Part shown: positions 1-9,426 of the stretch, piece after piece
Layout of the letters: each line of letters starts with the position of its first letter
Numbering within the stretch: the first letter of the stretch is position 1
Source: Rhizobium sp. 9140
Lineage (GTDB): Bacteria > Pseudomonadota > Alphaproteobacteria > Rhizobiales > Rhizobiaceae
Direction of reading: 5' to 3'
Assembly: GCF_900067135.1 (NCBI RefSeq)
Contig: NZ_FJUR01000002.1
Coordinates: 62,001 to 126,000 of the forward strand
Length of the DNA: 64,000 nucleotides
Notes under the pieces: generated by a model
Seen by the model: the letters and a program-made list of their open reading frames with translations, nothing else
The model's database searches: none
What the model was told of the DNA's origin: nothing
Position numbers and translations under genes: made by a program

Positions 1-1190
1 TCGGCATCTCGCCCGAGAATCTCAGCGGCGTCGCGTTCGCAGATTTCACCCATCCCGACGATCTTGAAGCCGACGTGCGCCTTTTCAACGAGGTCCTGGC
101 CCGGCGGCGCGACGGTTACACCATAGAAAAGCGTTACATCCGCCCGGATAAGGCGCCGCTCGATGTCCGGATCCACTTCGCCGCCATGCGGGATGGCGAA
201 GGAGAGGTCGTTCGGTTTATCACGCAGGTGGAAGACATCACCCAGGCGAAGGATGCGGAGCGTCAGCTTGCCGAACGTGCGGCACAGCTGGAACTGGCAC
301 TGGAATCCGTCAGAGGCGGGTTCTGGCAGCTCGATATTCCCGCCCGGACCTTCGAAACATCCGATCGTCTTGCGCAGTATATCGACGGCCCGGAGGCCGC
401 GCGACTCGACCTCGAGGCCTATCTCGGCAAGATCAGTCGGCTGGACATGGCCGCTGCCGATCTCACGCCCCTCATCGAGGGCTCGATCAACCAGAACGTT
501 GCCGAATACCGGTTGAACACCATTGTCGGAGAGCGGTGGATGCGCTGCGACCGTCGCCTGCTGCGGGACGCGGATGGCCGGCCGCTGAAGATCGTGGGTA
601 TGGCGATTGATTTCACCGAGGAACATCACCAGATCGAGCGCCTGAAGCGCAATTCGCAGACGGACAGCCTGACCGGGCTTTTGAACCGGCGTGGCCTTGA
701 GGCGCGCTTCCCGCAGATGAGCTCTTCATCCGGCTATGCCGTTCTGGCCATCGACCTCGATGGCTTCAAGCAGGTGAACGACAGCTACGGCCATGCGGCC
801 GGCGACACCGTCCTTCAAGAAGCTGCCAACCGGTTGATGTCATGCGTCCGCGGCGATGATCTCGTAAGCCGGGTGGGCGGGGACGAGTTCGTCGTTGTCA
901 TCGCCGGCGATAGGGAAACGGGCGTCGCCGTTGCCAACCGCATGGTCGGTACGATGCGCACACCGTTCTCGCTCGGCGACTCCGGCGCAGATGCGGATGT
1001 CCTGGTAGACGTGCGCGCAAGCATCGGCGGTGTATGGGCTGTGGTCAACAGTGAACTCGACGGCATGATCGCGCATGCGGATACGTTCCTGTACCGCGTG
1101 AAAGCTTCGGGGAAAGATGGGGTCGGCTTCGACCGGCAAGCCTTCCCGTTACGGACCATCCACGACGAGAGTGCCGGGCATCACGATTGA
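1..1190 (+). CDS. PAS-GGDEF diguanylate cyclase, 5' end missing
   Basis: Makes cyclic di-GMP from two GTP as a cytoplasmic signalling enzyme. The frame is open from base 3 and reads as PAS sequence before the first internal GTG at 75, so the gene starts left of the window. Visible order: end of one PAS domain, a second PAS-like segment (about 300-620), then a GGDEF domain from about 690. The active-site motif RVGGDEF is intact near 870-890, and the inhibitory I-site RGDD lies exactly five residues before GGDEF, so product feedback is expected. No EAL domain follows; the protein ends 90 residues after the motif. No membrane segment is seen in the part present. Which signal the PAS domains read is unknown. 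Confidence 0.9.
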   Translation, partial: GISPENLSGVAFADFTHPDDLEADVRLFNEVLARRRDGYTIEKRYIRPDKAPLDVRIHFAAMRDGEGEVVRFITQVEDITQAKDAERQLAERAAQLELALESVRGGFWQLDIPARTFETSDRLAQYIDGPEAARLDLEAYLGKISRLDMAAADLTPLIEGSINQNVAEYRLNTIVGERWMRCDRRLLRDADGRPLKIVGMAIDFTEEHHQIERLKRNSQTDSLTGLLNRRGLEARFPQMSSSSGYAVLAIDLDGFKQVNDSYGHAAGDTVLQEAANRLMSCVRGDDLVSRVGGDEFVVVIAGDRETGVAVANRMVGTMRTPFSLGDSGADADVLVDVRASIGGVWAVVNSELDGMIAHADTFLYRVKASGKDGVGFDRQAFPLRTIHDESAGHHD

Positions 1191-1245
1191 CGCGGCGCTC
1201 TCCTAGACAGCCACGATCGATCGGTGACCTCGATCACGACCGGGA

Positions 1246-3312
1246 TCAAGCCAGAACGGGCAGTGTTCCCACGATGCGAAGCGCCAGGCCCTCATAGGGT
1301 TCGAGGTTGATTGTCAGCGCTCCGTTTTCCTGAAGGTCGCCTTCGATCGTTTCACCAATCATGTCGACCACCGGGCCGGGCGTGACGTTTGGCAGCACGA
1401 TCACCTCTTCCAGCGCCGTATCGCCGAAGTTCAGCGCGGTCACCTGCGTGCCGCGCCCGTCGGGCAGCTCGTGCACCATCACGAGAAGTCCTGGCGCCGT
1501 CGTGTCGGGGATCATCATCTGCCGGCTGGCGGCAAAGCCATAGGCTTCCCGGACGGCAAGGAGCCGCTTCAGCTGGCTGGCGAAGGAGTCCGGTTGCGTC
1601 AGCTGCTCCGTCACCGGGCCGTAGAGCGCGCGGGCGCGCGGAACGCCCTCGGCCGATTGTCCCGCATCCGACTGACCCGTGAGGTCATACGCGCCGCGCT
1701 CGATCCACCGGGTATCGCCATCTCCCATCAGATGCTGCACGTCGTCGGGGCTCACCGGCAGGGCGCCGACCAGATCCCAGCCGGACAGAGCGAAGATGCC
1801 GGGCTGGAACGCGTTGTACATGACGAGCAGCAGATGGATCTTGCGGATGAGCTTCACCGTGTCCTCGTCGATCGTGTCGAGATCGGCGATGTTGAGGGCA
1901 GCCGTGATGACGCTGGCAGTAGTGCAGGCGATACCGTTCGTGACGAAGGGCAGGTTGTAGGGGGCATTCGCGCCGGACAACCGCTCGCGGATCACGTCAC
2001 GCAGGTGCATGCGCAACGTCCGGCCCTGCCAGGTTTGGCCGCTGAAACTGTAGATGTCGTCCGCATGCAGCGTCCAGAAATGCACAAGCTCCGTGGTCAG
2101 CTCGTCATGGTTCTGAAGCGCGTGGATAAGGGATGCGGGATCGATGCCGAACTCGTGCACCGTGCGCAGCATCATGCGCAGCCATTCGGTGTTCCCGGTC
2201 AGAAGCGCATGGTGATAAGCGGGGCGTGTGATGAAATCATAGGAGAGATCGGCGCCGCCTTTCGACATCGCAGCGATGTCGTCGACCGTCAGGTTAAGTT
2301 CCTGGAACGAGAAGCCGCCCGCCTTGCGCACCATCCCGGCAAGCAGAGCGTTGCCCGTCAGCGACAGCGGATGGCTTTCGGACCACGCAGGGCCGTCCAG
2401 CCGGCGCTCGACGCCAAGGAAGCCGTTGGCATCGAGGCGAAGACCGCGGGCGCCGAGCTGGTCGATGGAGTGGAGGGCATCGCCGATGATCATCTGCTGG
2501 GCCGCGAAGGTCGGATCCAGCCAGTTGAGGCTCGGCTGCCCTTCCTTGAAATAGTGGAGATAGACCCAGCGGCGCAGCTTGCCATCCACGCCCTCGACCG
2601 GCGCCGTCGCGCTCCAGTCGGTCTCCTTCACGCCCGGCTCGAAGAAGATAACGCGCTGGAGCTGGCCAACGATGAAGCCCTTTTCCTTAAGGTAATCGAC
2701 CGCTTCCGTGCCCAGGTTCACCGCATCGCGCCCCTCTGGCACCTCGGGCAGGTGCGACCATTCCTCCTCGGGGATCTCCACCATGTGGTAGAGGCCGGGA
2801 TAGGAACCATACTTCATCTCGGCGAGCCGGAAGTCTGCGCCTTTGCCGGTGTGGGAGGGGATAACGTCGTCGATGACGATCGCGTTGAAGGCGGCAGCCA
2901 TGCGGCTGATGGCCACGAACTCTTCCGTCGTGCCGAACGCCGGATCGATATCGAAGCCGATGCGGTCGAAGTTGCCGTCGATGGTCGGCGTGTAGGCGCC
3001 ATCCTTCAGGCCACCCGATCGTTTCGTGGGACCGACATGGATACCGCGCACGCCGATCGAAGAGAGGGCCGACCAGAGTTGGGGATCGCCCAGCGTCTTC
3101 AGCACCGAGTCTCCTTCCCGCGTGATGACGGAAGGCGGGTAAGCCGTGAACCAGACCGAAGCAAAGGCAGAGGCCGAGCGCGGGCGCGGCTCAGCATAAG
3201 GTCGTTGCCAGAAACGCCCCTGTCCACCGTAATTTTCGGCAAACTGTCGCGCCTGATACAGCATGGAGGAGGATACCAGGTTCTCGATATCGTCTTTGAT
3301 AGGTGATGTCAT
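1246..3312 (-). CDS. treS: GH13 trehalose synthase-like (maltose glucosylmutase family)
   Basis: 688-residue GH13 enzyme. The catalytic triad is visible as RLDANGF (nucleophile Asp), FQELNL (acid/base Glu) and QNHDELT (second Asp). The last motif is typical of trehalose synthases, which interconvert maltose and trehalose. A C-terminal beta domain ends the protein at about residue 685. No signal peptide, so cytoplasmic. I place the start at 3312 (MTSPIKDD); the frame stays open to 3453 but that extension looks non-coding. No strong Shine-Dalgarno precedes 3312. Other GH13 transglycosidases acting on short alpha-glucans are possible, so the substrate is an inference. It stands alone, tail-to-tail with the diguanylate cyclase. 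Confidence 0.75.
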   Translation of the reverse strand: MTSPIKDDIENLVSSSMLYQARQFAENYGGQGRFWQRPYAEPRPRSASAFASVWFTAYPPSVITREGDSVLKTLGDPQLWSALSSIGVRGIHVGPTKRSGGLKDGAYTPTIDGNFDRIGFDIDPAFGTTEEFVAISRMAAAFNAIVIDDVIPSHTGKGADFRLAEMKYGSYPGLYHMVEIPEEEWSHLPEVPEGRDAVNLGTEAVDYLKEKGFIVGQLQRVIFFEPGVKETDWSATAPVEGVDGKLRRWVYLHYFKEGQPSLNWLDPTFAAQQMIIGDALHSIDQLGARGLRLDANGFLGVERRLDGPAWSESHPLSLTGNALLAGMVRKAGGFSFQELNLTVDDIAAMSKGGADLSYDFITRPAYHHALLTGNTEWLRMMLRTVHEFGIDPASLIHALQNHDELTTELVHFWTLHADDIYSFSGQTWQGRTLRMHLRDVIRERLSGANAPYNLPFVTNGIACTTASVITAALNIADLDTIDEDTVKLIRKIHLLLVMYNAFQPGIFALSGWDLVGALPVSPDDVQHLMGDGDTRWIERGAYDLTGQSDAGQSAEGVPRARALYGPVTEQLTQPDSFASQLKRLLAVREAYGFAASRQMMIPDTTAPGLLVMVHELPDGRGTQVTALNFGDTALEEVIVLPNVTPGPVVDMIGETIEGDLQENGALTINLEPYEGLALRIVGTLPVLA

Positions 3313-3534
3313 CTCAGCTTCTGATCCCGCGCCTGTGCATGGCCGTGCCTTTGGTCCATGCTGATCGATGTAGGCGTCGCGCGGCGAAAGGAAACGGCAA
3401 CGTCGAACTTCAGTCGACGGTCTGGCGCCGGAATGGGATGACGATGATGCCACGAGCCGACAGGCTCGAAATCGCCAAACGCCGGCGCAGCAAGGTTCTA
3501 ATGCCTTGATCGCGACCGGCGTGGCAGGTTTCTC

Positions 3535-3563
3535 GGCGGCCGCTTGCAGGTGAAGCGGCCGCC
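3535..3563 (-). terminator. Hairpin after the small membrane protein gene
   Basis: An 11-bp perfect inverted repeat (GGCGGCCGCTT at 3535-3545 and its complement at 3553-3563) with a 7-base loop lies 8 bases past the stop of the gene ending at 3571. No clear U-run follows on the minus strand, so termination is probable rather than certain. Confidence 0.5.
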
Positions 3564-3570
3564 TTATAGA

Positions 3571-3771
3571 TTAGTTTGCCGGCGGTGTTGCGGGTGCCGG
3601 AGCCGGCGTGGTGGTGGCCGGCGGTGTCGTTGTCGGTGCGGGAGCAGGTGTCGAAGCTGCCGGCGGCGTGACGGGCGGAGCCGGAGCCGGCTCAGGCGTG
3701 CGCAGGACGCTCCAGAGAACGATGACGACGATGACGGCGACGACGGCTGCGATAATGGTGTTGCGGTTCAA
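3571..3771 (-). CDS. Small proline/alanine/threonine-rich membrane protein
   Basis: 66 residues: one N-terminal membrane segment (residues 5-24, almost all Ala/Val/Ile) followed by about 40 residues made only of Pro, Ala, Thr and a few others (APAPTTTPPATT type). It is a single-pass inner-membrane protein with its tail probably in the periplasm. The start is TTG at 3771, chosen because a full AAGGAGG lies five bases before it. Similar small proteins are common in rhizobia and unnamed. An inverted repeat sits just upstream (3784-3800). Function unknown. Confidence 0.65.
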   Translation of the reverse strand: MNRNTIIAAVVAVIVVIVLWSVLRTPEPAPAPPVTPPAASTPAPAPTTTPPATTTPAPAPATPPAN

Positions 3772-3783
3772 TTTTGCCTCCTT

Positions 3784-3800
3784 GGTTAGCTACACTAACC
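3784..3800. promoter_or_regulatory. Inverted repeat GGTTAG-N5-CTAACC in the leader
   Basis: Perfect 6-5-6 inverted repeat 13 bases before the TTG start of the small membrane protein. It overlaps the region just upstream of the ribosome-binding site and could be an operator or an RNA hairpin. The rest of 3801-3906 shows nothing recognisable. Confidence 0.35.
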
Positions 3801-3906
3801 TATCCGCGAAAGCAGAATTGTCCAAGCTTTTCATGAAAGAAGCGGACTACGGCAGCGTTTCCACCAACACGCTGCCTGACAATCGAGCGGCGCTGTCGCT
3901 GCTTGC

Positions 3907-4731
3907 CTATTTTGCGAGGAACGCCAGCGCCCGGGCGACAAAGGCTTCATGATACTGGAAGATGCCGCCATGTCCGGCATCGTCATAGATCACGAGGTCC
4001 GCGTTTGGGATGCGTCTGGCGAGATCTTTCGAGTTGACAGTGGGCACCATCTTGTCCTGATCGCCATTGGCGATGAGCACGGGCTGGCGGATTGCAGCGA
4101 GATCCTGCGGCCTCTGCAGACCCCATGCCTTGATAGCCTTCAGCTGGCGAAGGAACGCGACCAGGGCAATCGGTTTGTCCCGATCCGCCTTGCGCTCTTT
4201 CAGCCGGTCGAGAAAAGCACTCGCCGCTCTGCGGCCGTTCGCGGTGGAAGTGAAGAAGAGATAGTATTTCGGATCGCGAAAGGTCAGCATCCCCTTCAGG
4301 ATCGGGATCCGCGAGACGGCGCCCACTTTGCTGATGCCGTCTCCGCCTGCGGGTCCGGTGCCGGTGAGGATGAGCTTGCGGACGAGATGCGGCGCCTTCA
4401 GGGCGACGTCCTGTGCGACGAACCCGCCGAGCGAAAAGCCGAGAATATCGACGGTGCCCAGACCCAGCGCGTGGATGAAGGCACTGGCGTCGTCCGCCAT
4501 CTCGCCGATCGTCAGCGGCGCCTTGCCGCCGGAGGCCCCGACGCCGCGGTAGTTATAGGCAATCACGGTGCGCGTTGCGGTGAGGCCATCGACGATGCGC
4601 GGGTCGAAATTGTCTAACGTGGCGCCCCAGTGATTGAACATGACCAGAGGAACATCCGCTCCGCCGCCAAGCTGCCGGTAGACAAAGGTGGTGCCTGCGA
4701 TATCGACGCTTTTCGTCGGCACGTCTTCCAC
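3907..4731 (-). CDS. Alpha/beta hydrolase; start region probably frameshifted
   Basis: 274 residues from a GTG at 4731. The nucleophile elbow GFSLGG, the HWG oxyanion region, the acidic GDQD and the late histidine in AGHGG show a complete alpha/beta-hydrolase fold. It is cytoplasmic and its substrate is unknown; the family includes haloperoxidase- and esterase-like enzymes. The GTG has no ribosome-binding site. An ATG at 4769 starts a short reading frame (MTEARTSHISK) that would join this gene in frame if the A-run at 4736-4739 had one more base, giving ISKNLVEDVPTK. So either the gene has a one-base deletion or the read does. Two operator-like sites lie at 4846-4888. It is a single-gene unit. 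Confidence 0.85.
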   Translation of the reverse strand: MEDVPTKSVDIAGTTFVYRQLGGGADVPLVMFNHWGATLDNFDPRIVDGLTATRTVIAYNYRGVGASGGKAPLTIGEMADDASAFIHALGLGTVDILGFSLGGFVAQDVALKAPHLVRKLILTGTGPAGGDGISKVGAVSRIPILKGMLTFRDPKYYLFFTSTANGRRAASAFLDRLKERKADRDKPIALVAFLRQLKAIKAWGLQRPQDLAAIRQPVLIANGDQDKMVPTVNSKDLARRIPNADLVIYDDAGHGGIFQYHEAFVARALAFLAK

Positions 4732-4845
4732 GAGATTTTGCTGATGTGCGACGTGCGGGCTTCGGTCATGTGCGTCTTCTCGATTCCTGATCGGTGGCCG
4801 TTGCCCAGCAGCGAGGGGAGCCCCGGTGGTTGCAATGCTTTAAAC

Positions 4846-4862
4846 ATGATGATTGTCATCAT
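4846..4862. promoter_or_regulatory. Class A TetR operator candidate (hydrolase)
   Basis: Perfect palindrome ATGATGA-TTG-TCATCAT, 77 bases before the probable ATG of the hydrolase. It differs in only two central bases from the site at 27655-27671 in front of the TetR gene at 27017, which suggests that this regulator controls the hydrolase. Confidence 0.6.
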
Positions 4863-4874
4863 TGATAGCTTTAT

Positions 4875-4888
4875 ATTATGACCGTAAT
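4875..4888. promoter_or_regulatory. Class B TetR operator candidate (hydrolase)
   Basis: ATTATGACCGTAAT, whose complement differs by a single base from ATTACGATCATAAT at 30184-30197 in front of the TetR gene at 30223. It lies 12 bases from the class A site, so the hydrolase promoter may answer to both regulators. Confidence 0.5.
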
Positions 4889-4985
4889 CTTTTTGTCAAT
4901 CGGCACGCGTCAATATTCGAGACGAGGTCCGACGACGACGCCCTTGTCCTGATCCCGTAAATCTGACAAAAACCGTCAGCTTAGC

Positions 4986-5960
4986 GTGGCATTCGATGGC
5001 GTCGTGGGTTTGTCGATCTGCAGGCCGATGAACGGGTTTCAAGCAAGCGGGCATTTCATCATGAGCTTCTGGCATACGATGTCGTGGAAGACGGACGGGA
5101 TCACCGTGTCGGCTCCGGTGCAGTGGCGGCAGCTGGATGGCATGGTGACGGTGCTCTGGGAGGCGGAAAGCCAGGCCGGGGCCAGCGGCTACTATCTGGC
5201 GGATGATCCCCGCATCATGTTCTTCTTCAACGACGTTTCGCCGAACGTGCGCATTTCAAACTGCAGCGATGATTTCACCCGCAACGCGCGCGCCATGCCG
5301 CGAGCCGTCTATGTGCCCGCAGGCATGCCGATGTGGACCACAAGCCGGAGCGCGCACCGCTTCAGCCATCTCAATCTCCATCTGCACAAGGATCGGATTC
5401 TTCGCTACCTCTCCCCGTCGGTCGGCAGTTCCTGCGCGCAGGCGGCGCTTCGCCGTCCGGCCGAACTTCACGATATCGCCGGTATCGACGCGCTCGCGCG
5501 GCTGCTTGCAACCGAGATCCGGTCTCCGACCAAACATGCCGTCTATGCCGAGAGCCTCGTCGGCAGCATCGTGGCGGGGCTGCTCGATATTCCAGCCGAA
5601 GCCGATCAAAGGGCCGGAGGCCGCCTGACACAGGCGCAGATGAACAAGCTGCTGATGCATGTGGACAAGGTCGGCGGCTATCGCATGTCGGTGGCCGACA
5701 TGGCGGCGACCGTCGGGCTCTCGGAAAGCTGGTTCTCGAGCGTCTTCAAGAAGACGACCGGCCAGACGCCGCTGCAATGGCAGCTCTGCAAGCGGATCGA
5801 ACAGGCCAAGCAGATGCTCGGCAAGGGTGACCTGCCGGTGGCCAGCATCGCAGCCCAACTCGGCTTTTCCGATCAGGCGCACCTGACCAAGGTGTTTCGG
5901 CAGGTAGAGGGCGAGACGCCGGCGGCGTGGCGGCGTCTGCAACAGATCCGCTCGCTCTGA
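4986..5960 (+). CDS. AraC-family regulator, siderophore-linked
   Basis: Up to 324 residues. The C-terminal hundred hold two helix-turn-helix units (MSVADMAATVGLSESWFSS and VASIAAQLGFSDQAHLTKVF), typical AraC/XylS. The N-terminal two thirds is a ligand-binding region of the kind found in siderophore-responsive activators. It converges on the TonB-dependent receptor and sits in an iron-uptake locus, so ferric-siderophore sensing is likely but inferred. The start is uncertain: GTG at 4986, ATG at 5028 and ATG at 5061 are all in frame and none has a convincing ribosome-binding site. Confidence 0.85.
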   Translation: MAFDGVVGLSICRPMNGFQASGHFIMSFWHTMSWKTDGITVSAPVQWRQLDGMVTVLWEAESQAGASGYYLADDPRIMFFFNDVSPNVRISNCSDDFTRNARAMPRAVYVPAGMPMWTTSRSAHRFSHLNLHLHKDRILRYLSPSVGSSCAQAALRRPAELHDIAGIDALARLLATEIRSPTKHAVYAESLVGSIVAGLLDIPAEADQRAGGRLTQAQMNKLLMHVDKVGGYRMSVADMAATVGLSESWFSSVFKKTTGQTPLQWQLCKRIEQAKQMLGKGDLPVASIAAQLGFSDQAHLTKVFRQVEGETPAAWRRLQQIRSL

Positions 5961-5961
5961 C

Positions 5962-5991
5962 GCCCGCCCGGCGCGTGATGCGCAGGCGGGC
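5962..5991. terminator. Shared hairpin between convergent genes
   Basis: GCCCGCC (5962-5968) pairs with GGCGGGC (5985-5991), and an inner GCGC pair extends the stem. It lies between the stops of the AraC gene and the TonB-dependent receptor. No T-run follows on either strand. Confidence 0.4.
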
Positions 5992-6006
5992 ATCTGCGCC
6001 GTCAGT

Positions 6007-8139
6007 TCACCACGTCTGGCGAAGCGTCGCCATCAGCTTTCGGCCGGGATTGTAGTAGACCGCACCCGAATCTGTGCTGGCGATGTGCTTCTCGTCGAAC
6101 ACGTTGTTGACGTTCAGCTGGAACGTCGTGTTCTCCTGAACCCTGTAGGTGTAGGCCACGTCGAACACGACGGCGCTTTCCGACGTCTTCGTATTCTCGA
6201 TGTCGGTATAGTAGGAGTCGAGGTAGCGTGCACCGACGCCGAAGGTCATGTCGCCGCGCGCGCCCTGTCCTGCCAGCGTGTATGTACCCCAGATCGAGGC
6301 GAGGTGCTCAGGCACGCGCATCAACCGGTTGCCGTCATTGGCGCCGCCCGGCTCCTCGATCTTGGAATCGATGTAGCTATAGGCCGCGATGATGTCGATC
6401 TGGTCCGTGACTTCCGCCTTGGCTTCCAGTTCGAAGCCGCGATGCCGCACCTTTTCCACCGTCTGCGGCAGGTAGGTTACCTGATCGTAGACGGTGATGT
6501 TGCCCTTGGTCAGGTCGTAGACGGATGCGGTGATGAGGGCGGGGAAGGCTTCCGGACGGTACTTGATGCCGAGTTCGTACTGCTTGCCGGTCGTCGGGTC
6601 CGCGCCGGAGGCAGGCGGTGCCGCGGATTCGGCATAGCTGATGTAGGGTGCCAGTTCCTCGGTGATCTTGTAGCTCGCACCGATGCGCTTGGTGAATTCG
6701 CTGTGATTGCCCGACGACGTGGAGCCGGCGAGGAGATCGGTTTCGCTGAGATCCAGCCAGTCGTTGCGCAGGCCGACGCTGACCGTCAGCTTGTCGAAGA
6801 AGGTCAGGTCCTGCTGCATGTAGACGGCGGCCGTCTTCTGGTCGTTGTCAACGCTGGAATAGGGCGACAGGCTGCCCGGCCCACCGGAGTAGATCGGGTT
6901 TTCCCAGTCGATCGATGGCGCCGATGTGTAGAAGTTATCGGTGTCGGACTCGAATCTGTTGTACTCGGTGCCGAACAGCGTCCGGCTCTCGACAGTGTCG
7001 GTGCGGGTTTCGTAGACGAGGTTCGCATCGATGATGAACTGCTCGGACGACTTGTTGCTGCCGAAGAAGTAGCGGCTTGCGGTGGTCGAGCCATCGGTTG
7101 GCGTTCCCCCGATATAGGCGCTGCCGAACCCGTCGTTGAGGTTGCTGTAGCGCGCGTTGGACCCAAAGCTCAGGCCGTTGCCGAAGTCGTGGTCGAACAT
7201 GACGCTGTAGCTGTTGCGGTTCGTATCGCGGAAATAATAGTCCGGCTCGCCGAAGAAGGTGTCCCGGTCGAAATCCGTGCCAAGCGGATGTCCGCCGCTG
7301 CCGGGAACGCCGTCTTTGTCGAGGTGATCGAAGACGACGGTCAGGTTCGTGGCCGCATCCGGGCGCCAGGTCAGGCCGCCCATGATGAAGTTCTCGTCGT
7401 CCTGCGAATAGTCGTATTCGGCATCGGCGCGCTGGAACTTGCCCGTGAGGCGGTAGGACAGCGTGTCGTCGCCGGTGAGGTTGTCGCCGAAGTCGAAGCC
7501 GAGTTCCTTGTGCGCGAACGAGCCGCCGGTGCCGTAGACCTCGCCGAAACGCTCCCGCTTTGGTGTCTTGGTGACGTAGTTGACCGAGCCGCCCGGCTCG
7601 GCCGCGCCGAAGCCGGAGGAGCTTGCCCCCTTCAGCACCTCGATCCGCTCATAGGCGTAAGGCTCTTCCCGCGTGCCGGCAAAGGTCCGGCCGATCGCAA
7701 GGCCATCACGGTAGGTGTAGGGCGTGAAGCCGCGAATGTCGAAATAGTCGTATCGGTCGTCCGAGCCGTAGAAGTCGGTGATGACACCGGCGGTATACTG
7801 GACCACCTGCTCGACGGTATCCGCGCCGCGCTGCTCGATCTCCTTCGAGGTGATGACGGAGACGGAGGCCGGCGCCTTCAGGATGTCCGTCGGCAGCTTG
7901 CCGGTGGCGGTCGTTTCCGTGGCGACGATGGATTGCGAATCATTGTCCGTGTTGAGCACCGTTCCGCTCGACCCGCCCTGGACGACAATGGTTTCGAGCG
8001 CCGTCGCGCCGCTCGCCGCGTCCTGGGCAGATGCGATGGTCGGCGACAGGGCGGCCAGTGCGGTGCAGCCGAGAAGGATGGCGCCCCGGTGGGAAAGCGG
8101 CGCGAGCCTCCGGTGGGTGCGTGTTCTATCGATATCCAT
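6007..8139 (-). CDS. TonB-dependent siderophore receptor
   Basis: 710-residue outer-membrane receptor of the FhuA/FoxA type, importing a ferric siderophore with energy from TonB-ExbBD. A signal peptide (about residues 1-38) ends ASAQD, then a TonB-box-like ETIVV, the plug domain (about 75-200, with IEVLKGASSSGFG and GGSVNYVTK) and a 22-strand barrel ending in a terminal aromatic (RQTW). The length is normal. Which siderophore it binds cannot be read. It diverges from the ABC importer at 8434 and converges with the AraC gene, forming one iron-uptake locus, so iron repression is expected. Confidence 0.93.
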   Translation of the reverse strand: MDIDRTRTHRRLAPLSHRGAILLGCTALAALSPTIASAQDAASGATALETIVVQGGSSGTVLNTDNDSQSIVATETTATGKLPTDILKAPASVSVITSKEIEQRGADTVEQVVQYTAGVITDFYGSDDRYDYFDIRGFTPYTYRDGLAIGRTFAGTREEPYAYERIEVLKGASSSGFGAAEPGGSVNYVTKTPKRERFGEVYGTGGSFAHKELGFDFGDNLTGDDTLSYRLTGKFQRADAEYDYSQDDENFIMGGLTWRPDAATNLTVVFDHLDKDGVPGSGGHPLGTDFDRDTFFGEPDYYFRDTNRNSYSVMFDHDFGNGLSFGSNARYSNLNDGFGSAYIGGTPTDGSTTASRYFFGSNKSSEQFIIDANLVYETRTDTVESRTLFGTEYNRFESDTDNFYTSAPSIDWENPIYSGGPGSLSPYSSVDNDQKTAAVYMQQDLTFFDKLTVSVGLRNDWLDLSETDLLAGSTSSGNHSEFTKRIGASYKITEELAPYISYAESAAPPASGADPTTGKQYELGIKYRPEAFPALITASVYDLTKGNITVYDQVTYLPQTVEKVRHRGFELEAKAEVTDQIDIIAAYSYIDSKIEEPGGANDGNRLMRVPEHLASIWGTYTLAGQGARGDMTFGVGARYLDSYYTDIENTKTSESAVVFDVAYTYRVQENTTFQLNVNNVFDEKHIASTDSGAVYYNPGRKLMATLRQTW

Positions 8140-8394
8140 GTGCAGTATCCAGATTGACGTGACGCGAGGGCGGCCGGCCGGGCCGGTCGGTAGTCCGGGT
8201 GGGTTCGCACTGCGCGTCTGCGTGATATCTCGCCGTCCAGTTCGCTCGACTGCGTGTTCGTCCCCGCGTACCCTATAACTGGAGGAATTTTATCGAGTAT
8301 TGTCGAATCCACCGGTTTTGTAGAATCCGATGCCTAACTATCCAACTTTCCGAGGTGGGGTTGCTTTACCGTTGACGCCACGGAATGAAGCTGA

Positions 8395-8410
8395 AAGTTG
8401 AGGTCAACTT
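8395..8410. promoter_or_regulatory. 16-bp palindrome before the siderophore ABC operon
   Basis: AAGTTGA-GG-TCAACTT, a perfect palindrome ending 23 bases before the start of the binding-protein gene, within the 293-base divergent promoter region 8140-8433. It could be bound by the AraC protein or an iron regulator. I saw no clear Irr or RirA consensus in the rest of the region. Confidence 0.5.
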
Positions 8411-8433
8411 ATGTCCGTTGAAGGGTTCGGGAG

Positions 8434-9426
8434 ATGAGATATTTCCGCTTCGCCACGCAGATCGTCATGGCTGTCTGGCTGCTTATGCAGGGTCATGCGC
8501 TGGCAGCCCAGGGCGACGCCTATCCCATCACCATCCGGCATGCGTTCGGTACAACGGTCATTGAAAAGAAGCCGGAGCGCGTGGCGGCCGTCGCTTGGGC
8601 AAATCACGAAGTGCCGCTTGCGCTCGGCATCGTTCCCGTCGGCATGGCGCGCGCCAATTTTGGCGACGACGACAATGACGGGATCCTTCCCTGGGTAAAG
8701 GCACGTCTGGACGAACTGGGTGGCGAGACGCCAGTGCTTTTCGACGAAGGCGACGGTATCGACTTCGAAGCGGTCGCAGCGACCCATCCTGATGTTATTC
8801 TCGCGGCCTATTCCGGTATCAGCCAGGCAGATTACGACACGCTGAGCCAGATCGCACCCGTCATTGCCTATCCCCAAGCGCCCTGGTCCACCGACTGGCG
8901 CGAGACGATCCGGCTCGACAGCGCCGGGCTTGGAATGGCGAAGGAGGGCGAGGCGCTGATTGCCGGGATCGAGGCCGACATCGCCAGCACGCTCGCCGGG
9001 CATCCGGAGTTGAAGGGCAAATCGGCAATGTTCATCACGCATCTGAGCGCGTCGGACCTCAGCATCATCAATTTCTACACGACCAATGACACGCGGGTGA
9101 AGTTCTTCGCAGATCTGGGGCTGGCCTCGCCGAAAAGCGTTATCGAGGCATCGCAGCCGGGGAAATATTCCGGTTCCGTCAGCGCCGAGCAGATCGATGC
9201 GTTCGATGACGTCGATATTCTCGTGACCTACGGAGATCAGGCGCTTTTCGATTCGCTCAAGGCCAATCCGCTGACGCGGCACATGCCGGCGGTGGCGAAC
9301 GGAGCGCTCGTGATGCTCGGCAACGATCCGGTGGGCAACGCCGCCAACCCGACGCCGCTTTCGATCCGCTGGGTGCTGAAGGATTATGTCTCGCGGCTGG
9401 GCGCGGCGGCCAAGACCCGGAAATGA
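8434..9426 (+). CDS. Iron-siderophore ABC transporter, periplasmic binding protein
   Basis: 330 residues, FecB/FepB/FhuD class (helical-backbone binding protein). An N-terminal signal peptide runs to about residue 25 (HALAAQG). Typical segments are PERVAAVAWANHEVPLALG at the start of the mature domain and the late NPLTRHMPAVANG. It delivers the ferric siderophore from the receptor to the inner-membrane permease. First gene of an operon whose neighbours overlap by four bases each (ATGA at 9423). Confidence 0.92.
   Translation: MRYFRFATQIVMAVWLLMQGHALAAQGDAYPITIRHAFGTTVIEKKPERVAAVAWANHEVPLALGIVPVGMARANFGDDDNDGILPWVKARLDELGGETPVLFDEGDGIDFEAVAATHPDVILAAYSGISQADYDTLSQIAPVIAYPQAPWSTDWRETIRLDSAGLGMAKEGEALIAGIEADIASTLAGHPELKGKSAMFITHLSASDLSIINFYTTNDTRVKFFADLGLASPKSVIEASQPGKYSGSVSAEQIDAFDDVDILVTYGDQALFDSLKANPLTRHMPAVANGALVMLGNDPVGNAANPTPLSIRWVLKDYVSRLGAAAKTRK

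Noticed and set aside
1471..3306. 611-codon open frame on the plus strand
   Set aside because: It lies fully antisense to the GH13 gene, whose catalytic motifs are clear. High-GC coding DNA gives such long empty frames; the product has no recognisable motif.
6085..8157. 690-codon open frame opposite the TonB-dependent receptor
   Set aside because: Composition is Val/Arg/Gly-rich without motifs, and the opposite strand encodes a complete receptor.
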